Shown here: positions 1-9,900 of the stretch, in pieces | How the letters are laid out: every line of letters starts with the position of its first letter | Position numbering within the stretch: position 1 is the first letter of the stretch | From: Edaphochlamys debaryana | Lineage: Eukaryota; Chlorophyta; Chlorophyceae; Chlamydomonadales | DNA length: 64,000 nucleotides | Assembly: GCA_016858145.1 (NCBI GenBank) | Contig: JAEHOE010000093.1 | Span: forward strand, 372,001-436,000 | Direction of reading: 5' to 3' | Position numbers and translations under genes: made by a program | The notes under the pieces: model-generated | Databases searched by the model: none | The model's input: the letters and a program-made list of their open reading frames with translations, nothing else | What the model was told of the DNA's origin: nothing

Positions 1-54
1 TCCGTTCCGTCCAGACCCCGCCCCGCCGCCGTCGGCCCCCGGCCCCCGGCTTGC

Positions 55-684
55 CTGGCCGAAGCTCCCAGAGCCAATGCCCTCGCCCTTGCGCCACCGA
101 ACAGGGACCGTGGGGGAGGGGTCGCGGAGCAGGGGCTGGAGCAAAGATGCGTCCGTCTGTGCCACAGCATCTGCTCTAGACACCACTGCCACCTGCCGCC
201 ACGCCGCCGGCGAGCCGACCGCCGACGCGTCGCCGGCGGCTGCCGCCGCCGCCGCCGCTGCCGCCACCGCCGCCGATGAGCCGTGGTGGATGCCGTTGGC
301 GGCAGCTGCCGCCGCCGCAGCGGCGGCGGCCGCGGACGCGGCGGCGGTGGGCGGCAGGACTGCGCCGGGAGGGCCCGCCAGGGGTTGGGCGCCCAACGGC
401 CCATCCCCTTGGCCCAGCAGGGTCTGTTGCCCGGCGGGGCCCCGCTTGAAGAGGCGTGCCGTCAAACCGCCTCCGCCAAGGGGCGCGACTGGTACCGGGC
501 CCTCCCCTGCCGTGCTCTCCTGGTCCGCGAAGGCCTGAACGGGGGTGCTGTCCTCGCCGCCGAGCAAGGGCTGGCTGTCTCCCGGCCCGTGCTTGGAGGC
601 TGGCCATGCCGCGGCAGCGCCGGGGGATGAGGGGCCATGCGGAGAGGATGTCCCGCTCTCGGGCTTAGACCCGCAGACTCCCAT
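55..684 (-). CDS. MAPKKK-like protein kinase, first exon (partial)
   Basis: Reading the minus strand from an ATG at 684-682 gives one open frame of 210 codons, preceded in frame by a TAG at 690-688. The protein begins MGVCGSKPESG: Gly2 with Ser6 and Lys7 is a classic N-myristoylation context, and Cys4 could be palmitoylated, so membrane anchoring is predicted. A low-complexity linker with two poly-Ala runs follows. Residues about 196-210 read RWRKGEGIGSGSFGQ, which is the start of a kinase domain with its glycine loop and matches the RWRKG(E/x)xIG opening of plant ANP/NPK1-type MAPKKKs. The exon appears to stop after the Gln codon at a GC-type donor (CAG then GCAAGC, 54-49); the rest of the kinase lies beyond the window. 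No catalytic residues are visible here, so activity cannot be judged. MAPKKK is inferred from the glycine-loop neighbourhood only; other STE kinases are possible. Confidence 0.75.
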
Positions 685-779
685 CGACTAAGCTAGGATG
701 GCGCTAGGAAGACGCGGCCGGCGTCCGCTGCTCCGCAAGGGACGGCCGGGGTCAACATCTTCTGGCTCCAAACCAAGCT

Positions 780-790
780 AGGATATTATA
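780..790 (-). promoter_or_regulatory. TATA-like element upstream of the minus-strand kinase
   Basis: The minus strand reads CTATAATATCC about 100 nt upstream of the kinase start codon at 684. It is one of very few AT-rich words in this GC-rich stretch. A similar word recurs near 2495-2505, which weakens the case. Confidence 0.3.
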
Positions 791-3700
791 GCTTTCGTGG
801 TATCATCTTTACATTACATCCGTCACGGCTATGTGTTTAAGATAGAAGCTGTGGACTCTGGCTCGAAGCCAAGTGGCGAAACAACGTGGAAAAAAGCAAA
901 GCGCTGCAGCGTTGGTGTATCAATCGAATTGAAGCTTCGTTGAGCTATGGCGACACTACTGGCGACAGAACCAACTGCGCGGCTGAGGCCGATGCAGCAG
1001 ATTGCCCGCTCGCTCGCCGTCCCTCGTCGCACTAATTCTATGTGGTCCACTGTGTACACTCACATGCCTGACAATGTATACTGACACGTACAGCGCCTGG
1101 CCCGCTCGCATCCCGCCCGCACGCTGCCCCCCGCGTCCGGTAGTGCGCTGCCAAAGTCCCGCATCCTGACGATGGCAGCTCCCAGCAACTGGTTGCCAAT
1201 AGCTTTCGTTCGATAGAGATATGTTAAGCCCGGGCTGGGTTCGGAGTCGGCTCCCCGGTCCAGAGCCCGACCCCGGTCCCGGACCCTGGCCCCAACGAGT
1301 GGGGGACCAGCTCACAAGGGCCCCTACGACGGGCTAGGGCAGGCCCCCGGCCAGCAGTAGGCCCCTCACCTGAGGGCCACGCGTGACTAGCTCACAAGCC
1401 CCCGGCCAGCGCCTCTCGCCTGGGGTCAGGGGGGAGTCCTCCTCCTGCCTGGAGAAGGCCGCGTGGCTTGGAGCAGGGGCGGTGCCACGCGAGCTCACCC
1501 CCATAGCCCCCGCAGGCCTGTGAACTGTTCTCGCGCAGCCCTGCCCCCGTTCCCGCCCCTGCCCGCGCCGACACTCGAGGGCAGGCGCTGGAAACACGCC
1601 CGACTGAAGCAGCAAGCGGGGGCTACGTGCCCCGAGTCCACGTGCGCACCAGGGAGTCCACGTGCGCACGAGTGCATGCGGAAGCCCGGACACTTCAGGA
1701 GCAGCACCTCAACTGTGACAACCGGTGACAAGGCCTGTGGAGTGTGGACAGGGGGCACCGTGGACAGAGGGCCGAGTTCGCAACCCGTGGGCCGGCCCTG
1801 GCCGTGGGGTCCCGCCCCCCCCCCCCCGGAGATGCTGGGGTCATTGCAACGAGCTGCCATTCGGGTCTGTCCTGTCAGGTGGTGGGGATGGAGCCCGGAA
1901 GGTGCCCTGCCAGCGTGCCAGGCTGCCACGGTTCAACCACCACTGGAGAGAGAGAGGTATAACACAGGCGGGAGGGGGCCGGGAGCGGCCAGGCACGCAG
2001 CGAAGCCGCCAACCACTGGCCTGTGGCCCTGTGGGACGCAATGTAGTAGTCTTGCAAGCGGGCAGAGCAGGCATAGGATGGGACAGGGGCAGAGGACAAA
2101 GGGGCTTTCCTGAACTGCTGAAGTGCGACTCCCGAGATGAGGAGCGGTGGGCAAGCTCTGTGGCTCGGGGGCGTGGCCGTAACCCACGCAGAACGTGTCA
2201 GGAGGAGGTTACGACCACGTTCTCCACGTAACCCAGGGCAAGAAGAGGCGGGTTTCAGGAGGAGCACAAGAGCTGCGGGCTCCGGGGACTTCAAGAGAAG
2301 CCGCCGAGGGTGCTGGGCGCATGGGCGCAGGCACACCCTTCAACATTGCGGAAACCTGTGACGGGAAGAGAGTGACGACCGATACCTGCCTGCCTTCAGG
2401 CACCTCGGAACAGCACACGGCAGGGCGCGGGCCTCGGAGCTAAGTTGCGGCCGCGGCCTGGAATGCAGAGAGGGCGGGTGCCGCTGGGGAGGGGGATATT
2501 ATAGACAACGGGGCGTAGTGCCGCGGTGTTGGCGTCGCATGATGTTGGCCGACGCAGAATGCCTGTGCCTGTGAACGGGGTACCCTTCCGCCGAAAGTGG
2601 CTTCGGGAGGGGGAGCGGGGGGCCACGCCCGGTGGCCAACGAGGACCTGCCGTGCCAAAATTAGCTCAGTCCTCATGCCACGGCGCCGGTGAGATGAGCG
2701 TAATTCGAGGGGAAGAAACATTACCTGCATTACCGGCTGGGGGGCCAGACCCGGCCAGCTGCGCGTTGCATTGGCCCGCGGGGGCGGGGAAAGGGGTTGC
2801 GGAGTTCGACGGCACGGCACACGTGCGTGCATCGCTGAAGCGTCCCTTTCCGTCCCGCCGGGCGTCATTCTTCTCACTTCCACTCTTTGGTTTGATAAGC
2901 ACGGCCAGCGCACCCTTGCCAACGGCGTCTTCGTCGCAGCCTGCGTTACTGTCCTCGCCGGCGACGCTTTGTCAGCGTACTGTTTCGCTTACGCGCACAC
3001 GATACATAGCATCTGTCACTGCAGAGGTCTGAAGCGCTTCTAGTGCCTGGCACGAGGGGTGCGCGCGTCGACTGGAAACGCCGGTTCGAGTAAATATCGC
3101 AAGGTTCCACAGCTTGGCCACTCAAGCCATGAGCTTGGGACGTTAGCGCTACAGCTGCTGCGCCTGCGCCCGGGAGTCCGCTGCACCAGCGCAGTCCGCG
3201 GACAGCATGGGCAGGCGGGGAACTGGTTCTGCGGCGTCGAGCTCGCTGGAGCTGGAGGACAGGCGGCCATGGACGTCTCGACTCTGGCAGGGCATCGGAG
3301 TGCCGTGGATTATGTGCGTCGCAGCGATGATTCCCTGCCGCAAGCATGTTGGCGCGGAACAACAGCGCGCTTGCTTGCAACCTGCGTGCGACTGACCCTC
3401 TGTGGTCTTACTCAAATCGCAGTTGCGGAGTCACCAGTTATGCGGTGCTCACCATTCTAGGTCGTCAGTTCCTTCATGACCCCCGCGGGCTGGAAGCGCT
3501 GCGTCGCGAGGTGGGCAGAAGGGACAGCATGCACCTTGGATGGTGCTCAGGACTCTCGCCGTCTACAGAGCCGACCGTGGGCGTGAAAGCGACTGCCACT
3601 GTCGCACATGCGGGCCTCGCTGCTCGCGCCGCGAACGAAATGCTCCTCGCTCGCCTTCGGGACGTGAGAACGCCTGCACTCTGACAAACAGGAGTGCAGC

Positions 3701-3968
3701 TCCGGCCCGGTCTCTTCGTTTCTGGGGTGCACGGTTCCGTGGCGGCCAGCGGGCATCCCCAGCTGAGAGCTCCGGTACCTGACTGCCCACTCCTAGCAAT
3801 CCTAGGACCAGGGCCCCTTCCTCCCCCAATCCATACCCTGCTGGATCTACCGGGCCCTGCACACATCACCCTCTCGTTCGTGCACCCTGGCCACCCACAA
3901 GCCGGATCCCCGCCCTCACCCCATCCGCCCCGCCCTCCTCCGCCCCTCCCCACCTTCCGCCTCCCCAG
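791..3968. other. Divergent intergenic region, holds unresolved 5' exon(s) of the rhodopsin gene
   Basis: No coding region with recognisable protein features was found here on either strand. It separates the minus-strand kinase from the plus-strand histidine kinase rhodopsin. The latter's first resolved exon starts at a typical 3' splice site (C-rich tract then CAG) at 3968 and has no in-frame ATG just upstream. At least one short 5' exon with the start codon, plus the promoter, must therefore lie in this stretch. An ATG-started frame at 3540-3782 is one candidate, but I found no donor in the right phase. Confidence 0.5.
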
Positions 3969-6900
3969 GTTCCCAACGCCGTGTACGACAGATCCAGCTC
4001 CATCTTCATGACCGCGCTGGCCATCGACGTGCTCAACATTGTGTTTGAGCGCCAGACCATCAAATTTGACTGCGTGCTAATCCCCGCCTTCATCAAAGGT
4101 GGGGACCGGGGACCGGAGCGGAGGTTAGGGAGGGGGGAGGGAAAAGAGGATGGGAGGCAAAGCAAAGAGGCCTGCTGACAAGGCTTTGGGTCACGGCATT
4201 GCAAGGCACCCGGTGCACTGACATCTAGCCTGGATGCTGGGTTGCGTCTCGCGTGATCGCTCCAGTGTCCTGGAGGGAAGGGCCAGCGCCGCACCGGGCC
4301 TGGGAGTGCGGGAGACACACGGCCAGGATCCCGGGGCAAAGCGCGTACGGCAGGGTCCCGTGACTCATCATGCAACGGCCGACCCACATCGCTGGCCGTG
4401 TCCCCCCCCGCTGGTCCCCAAAGATCACCCCCCTGCTCCCCCCTCCCCAGGCATGGCGTCCACCACCAACATCCTGGTCCGCTTCTTCGTGCCGGTCATG
4501 GCCTTCACAGACATGGGCAGGCCGTGAGTACTCTGTGGGGGATGCGTGGAGGGGGCGTGGAAGGGGCTTGGGGGCAGGATGGGCGTCAGGGAATGGGGCG
4601 GGCGCGTTCAAACGGGAGGAGGGTGTGTGACTCGGCTGGGCAGGGACGGACAGCGCAGGCACTCAGTGCAGGTGGGGATATGTGAAGCGGAGATGTGAAC
4701 GCCGGAGACTGGGAGGCGCCCAATGGATGGAGGAGATACCAGCTGCACATGGGCACGCGGGTATTATGCCAGCAGACGGCAGGGTTAGCGCCAACTCCTC
4801 AGCCGTGCCGGGGACGTCCGGCGTCGAGGCCGCGGGTGCAGGGCTAAGAGCCCGCCTGGGGTCCACTTGAGGCCCGCCTAAGGGCCAGACACGCGTGCGG
4901 CCATGGGGCTCGAGAGCCCGGCCCCCAGCGGGCCCACTGGGTTCCAGGAGGGACCGGCCGGGCCCAGGCGGCGAGCCCAGGCGGGACCGGCCCCCTCGGC
5001 CTGGCGGCTGGGGCTGCAAGCCTTGCGCTCTAGCGGAAGCACAGCTCGTCGTCTAGGCAGGGCTCCCGTGGACAAATGGCAGAGCAGCGGAGCAACACCG
5101 TGGGAGCCGGCTGGGCTGGGGCTGGGCTGGGGTGCGGCGAGGGCGCACCTAGGCTGCCGTCATGCCCCCTGGTGCCTGGAGGGGACCACAGCGCGCTCCC
5201 TCCAGGGTCCAGGCGGTCGCTACAGGCGGTGCCCCTGCCCCTGGACTCCTGGGGGCAGCGCGCTGTGGCCCCCTCCTGGCGGTCGCTTGCAGGCAGCGCT
5301 TCGGGCGGAGCGGTTGGGTGGTGGGGTGCATGGCGGGGCCTGGGCGGTGGCGCTCCCGCCCTACCCGCCTGAGCAGCAGGCGCGAGCTTGCTCCGCCCGT
5401 GCCGCCTTGGGGCTAACCACAAGGGGGCCTCGCCCTTCTGGGTCCTGACCTCGTTCCCTGGAGGGGCGCCACCCCGTACGAAGGGGGAGCCGAGGGGGGC
5501 GGCTCGGGAAGGGCCGGGACGCAGGGCGCTCCTAGGATGGTGGTGGGGGTTGCGGGGGTTGCGGGGGTTGCGGGGGCTGTGGGGGCTGTGCCGGCCGGGT
5601 GCCATCCGGCAGCGACTGCGACCGGGGGCACCAGCGACCTCGCGGGCACCCCGACTCCACACCCCTGGGACGGCCGCACCCCGTCACCCCCACCCCTACA
5701 CGCAAGGACTCCCTGGCGCCGGCGCGATGCCGCTCAGCAACAAATACCCCATCATCCCCACCTCAGACGGGTTGTCAGACAACCGTAGCCGTAGCGCCTG
5801 CTTGCGACTTGCTCCTCATCCCAGGCCACCTCTCCCCTCTCCGGTTCAGGGTTGTCGTACAGCGGTACATCTGCTGGATGCACACCACGCCCTCCATCCT
5901 CATGCTGCTCAAGATGATCTCATCCACCATCACGCCCAAGGAGGTGAGGGTTTGCTGGGGGGTTGGGGGTGAAACTGGGATGGGGATGGGTACAGGGAGG
6001 AGCCGGTGAGGGGGTCCAGACGCGGGGTTCGGAGTAACCCGCCTGGGGCCTTGGAGCAGTCGACTGCGGCTGCACTCGGTCACGAGGCCCAATCTGATGG
6101 GGTCCCGCCAAAGGATGGCGGATGGCGGACGGACGGCTCCCGGCACTCTCCCTCAAGCCGTTCCCGACGTCCCCTAATGCTTTGCCCTGCCCTATGACTT
6201 CCTGACCCCTGAACCCCCTGGTTCGCCCGTTTTGAATCCTGGATCCAGGCCCTGACCGCGATCATGTTTGATGAGATCATGGTGATCACGGGGGTGCTGG
6301 GGCTCATCACCACGGGGTGGCAACGAGGTGAGAGGGAGGGGGGAATTTCGCCGGGGGGCGCGTGGGGGGGCGCCGAATGAGGAGGTGCAGGGCTACTGAG
6401 GGCCCAGGGGGATTGACGCACACGTACAAGATTAGGAGGGGTGGGCGGCGAACAAGAAGGTGCGGGGGTTGAGGGGCAGGCCTGGCGGGCAGGACCGGGC
6501 GTCTCATGCTACCGGCGCTAACCTTCATAACCGCCCCTCCCCTCCCACCCCCTGGCCCACTCCCCCCACCCCAGTCCTGTGGGCCATCGTCACCCACGTG
6601 GCCATGGTCCCCGTCCTGCCGTACATGCACAAGGCCTTCACGGAGTGAGTCATTGCCGTACCGCCCGGGCAGGCTGGAATGCACAGGAGGAAGCCAAAAC
6701 GGATCCCGCCCCTCGTCTTGATTGAGGGGACTCGTTCCTAACTCTACCCTTTGCCCCCCACCCCCACCCCCCCAACCCCCTCAGGGCCATGGAGCAGGTC
6801 CGCACGCGGCCCCTTCAGCTCACGATGCTCGTCACGTACGTCCTCAACCTGGTGAGCGGGCCCGGACCTGGGGCCCGACCTGGTCCCGGCTGGGCCTAGC

Positions 6901-9900
6901 GCAGGCCCTGGCCCTGGGCCCAAAAGGGCCCAGCTGGACCCGCCTGGATGCGAGCTCGCTCGAGCTATCGGGCGGGAGCCGGGGTCCGTGGGGCCAACCT
7001 GAAGGTCCCCGAAGCCTCGTCCGCCTCCCTGGCACTCGGCTGCACCGCCCCCTCGCTTGCGCGGCCGTTTGCTGAGCTCCCGCCCCTCCCCCGCCCCTCC
7101 CCCGCCCCTCCCCCACCCCTCCCCCACCCCTCCCCCACCCCTCCCCCCAGATCCTGTGGTGCGTGTTCGCCATCACGTGGGATCTGGCGCTGCTGGACTG
7201 GATCTCCGTACAGACAGAGGAGATCCTGTACGTGGGATGCGACTTCTCGGCAAAGGTGTGTGCCTCGCGGCGGGGCGGGGAGGCGCGGGCGTCGGGGGAA
7301 GGGCAAGGTGCAAGCTTCACGTGCAAGCTGCGCAACCCTTCCTCTCCCTTTCCCATCCTTCCTCCTCCCACTTTCACCCCACCCGTGCCCCACCCCCCCT
7401 CCCCCCACTAACCATTCGACGCTCTCCCGCTTATCAGCTTCAAACACCCCCCCCCCCCTCCCCCCCAGGTCATCTTCTCCTCCACGCTCATGCTCTCCTC
7501 CTTCAAGGAGATCGAGGCGCGGCGCGAGAACGCCATGCGCGTGATCGAGGGGACCAGCAAGGCCAAGCTCATCGCGGAGCTGCAGGTAGCTGGGGCGGTG
7601 GTTGGGGGTTGGAGGTTGGGCGGTTGGGGTGGCTGGTTGTTTAATTGTCTAGGTTTGGGGGAAAGGTGGGGGTTGTACGCCGTTCCCTGGCAGCCTTCCT
7701 CTTCACCCGGTCGCCCCATCCCGTGCACTGCACCCCATCTTGTCCCCATTCCCACCCCACCTCCCTCCCCCCAGGCCCTGCTGGAGCAGCAGGAGCGCTT
7801 CATGTCCTCTGTGCCGGCACGCACGCACGAAACACACCCTCCCCCCCTCCCCCCCCACCTCCCTCCCCCCAGGCCCTGCTGGAGCAGCAGGAGCGCTTCA
7901 TGTCCTCTGTGCCGGCACGCACGCACGAAACACACCCTCCCCCCCTCCCCCCCCACCTCCCCCCCCAGGCCCTGCTGGAGCAGAAGGAGCGCTTCATGTC
8001 CTCTGTGTCCCACGAGCTGCGCACGCCCCTCAACGGCATTATCGGTGGGGGGGCAGGCGCGGGCGAACGGGGGCGCGGGAGGAGGGCCCAGAGGGGGGCT
8101 GGGGCCCGGGGGCGCATGTACGGGCACAAAAAGGAGGGGAGGGGTGCAGCGCGCGGCCTGGGAATTTAATCAGCAAGTCGGCAAGCAGGCAAAGGCACTG
8201 TATCTCCGTGCCTCTCCATCCGACCTTTCATCCTTCCACGCCCTCGCGGCCTCGCCCCTCCCAGGCATCTCTGAGGGCATGCTGTCTGGGTGCTGCGGCG
8301 TGCTGCCCGAGGGCGTACGGCGCCAGATCTACATCATCCGTACGTCTGGCGCCCGCCTCCTGGCGCTGATCAATGACGTAATGGACGCCGCGGCGCTGCG
8401 CCAGAACAAGCTGGTGCTCAAGCAGGAGCAGGTGGGGGGCTGGGGGAGGTGTCTAGGGGTTTGCGCGAGGTTCGGGGGCACGTGGGGAGGGTGGGGCGTG
8501 CATGCAGTACTAGGCTGTGGATAGGACGCCAAAGCTGGTGCCTTGCCCCCCCATCCCTCCCTCTCCCCCCTCCTGTGAGGTCATTCTGCGCCACGTGGTG
8601 GATGACGTGCTGGATCTCACTCGCTCCCTGGTGGACGCCGAGGTGTCCCTGGTCAACCTGGTCCCCCCCCGCATGGTGGTGGTGGGGGACACGGGGCGCA
8701 TCGTGCAGGTGGGGGATGCGGCCGGGGGGGGGGTTGAGGGTGCGAGGGGGGAAGAGGTATGCGTCCAGGCCTGCGTTGTTTAGGGGCGGGGGGCGCTTTC
8801 CTATCGGCAGTCTCTACCTCGCCACCGAGGGAGGGGGTGCCGCCCCGCATGGTGGTAATATGGGAAGATGTATGCAGGGGTGGGAGGGCGGCTTTCCTAA
8901 ACCTCCCGGCGTTCACACGGTCACCCTTCCCCTCCCCCCCTCCTCCCAACACCCTCGATCAGATCCTGAACAACCTCTTGGGCAACGCAGCCAAGTTCAC
9001 ACGCCGGGGGCAGATTCGCGTGTCTGCGCGCCAGGTGAGGGACAGAGCGAGGCCCAGAGGCTCGGCGTTGTCCGGCCATGGTCCATGGCACATGCTGACT
9101 AATGCTGCGCACCAAGCCCCACGCCAAGCGCTCGCCTGACCTCGCACGCCTGAGCCCCGACCCCAGACCTAATCCCCCTCGGCGCCTGCCCCGCCCCTCG
9201 CCAGGTGGAGAGCGGCCGCAAGGTGGCAGTCACGGTGTCCGACACGGGCATCGGCATTCCCCGCAACAAGCTGGCGACAATCTTCCTGCCGTTCGAGCAG
9301 GTATGGGGGCTGGGGTGGTTGTGGGGGGTGCGGGGGGTGCGGCAGCGGGGACAGGCGGGGGGCGGTTCGAGCAGGTAGGCGTTACGGTTGGGGTGCGTTG
9401 CGGATGGGGCAGCGAAGGGAATGGGCAGCGAAAGGGGCGGAAGAGGTCGCGACCTCGGAAGCGGGCAGACGACGACAACGTGGGATGCTCCCGGCATGGT
9501 TGCATCAAGGCTATGGCTTAACCCGTCCTCCGTACGGCGAACGGCGCAGGTGGACATGTCCATCTCCCGCAAGTACGGCGGATTCGGCCTGGGCCTAAAC
9601 ATCGTACAGGTACGGTACGACATGCACGGCGATGGGCCCGGGCGGCCAGGCGACCTGCTGCTGCCGGCCTTGGTCTCCTCCCCTGCTGACCTGCCGGGGA
9701 CGGAGCTCTGCCCTTGGACCCCACCACAGCCACTCCCCACTCGCGTGCCTCCCACCCCGCCCGACGCCTTACGGTGTACCCCTGGTCCTGCTCCCGACCT
9801 GGAGGGCGCCCTGCACGATTGCGCTGTGCCCCCCTTACCCCCGTAACAACCCGCAACCCCGCGGTTCCCTGTGCCCCCCTCCCCGCGTGTGCCCCCACTT

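Larger units (their letters stand above)
3969..7585 (+). other. Microbial-type opsin domain of the histidine kinase rhodopsin
   Basis: Seven hydrophobic segments can be drawn. Helix G holds CDFSAK, matching bacteriorhodopsin D212-V-S-A-K216, so the retinal Schiff-base lysine (Lys206) and one counterion (Asp202) are present. Helix C reads [12 protein letters not shown], aligning with R82-Y-A-D85-W86 and T89-T90-P91. Arg73, Trp77, Thr80, Thr81 and Pro82 are kept, but D85 is Cys76 and D96 is Leu87. Helix F reads LWCVFAITW, keeping the retinal-cage Trp182 and Trp189 positions, with Phe for Tyr185 and Ala for Pro186. Without both carboxylates it is unlikely to pump protons; a sensory photochemistry is inferred. 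Its exons end in a linker (about residues 215-245) that runs into the HisKA helix. Confidence 0.88.

Noticed and set aside
77..538. Plus-strand 153-codon poly-Ala open frame
   Set aside because: It is the antisense of the minus-strand kinase exon (55-684), whose frame has a start codon, a lipidation motif and a kinase glycine loop.
4524..5849. Frames inside the 1.3-kb opsin intron (for example 4903-5448)
   Set aside because: No hydrophobic helix or opsin motif, and helix B to helix C join in phase without them; still the likeliest place for a missed exon.
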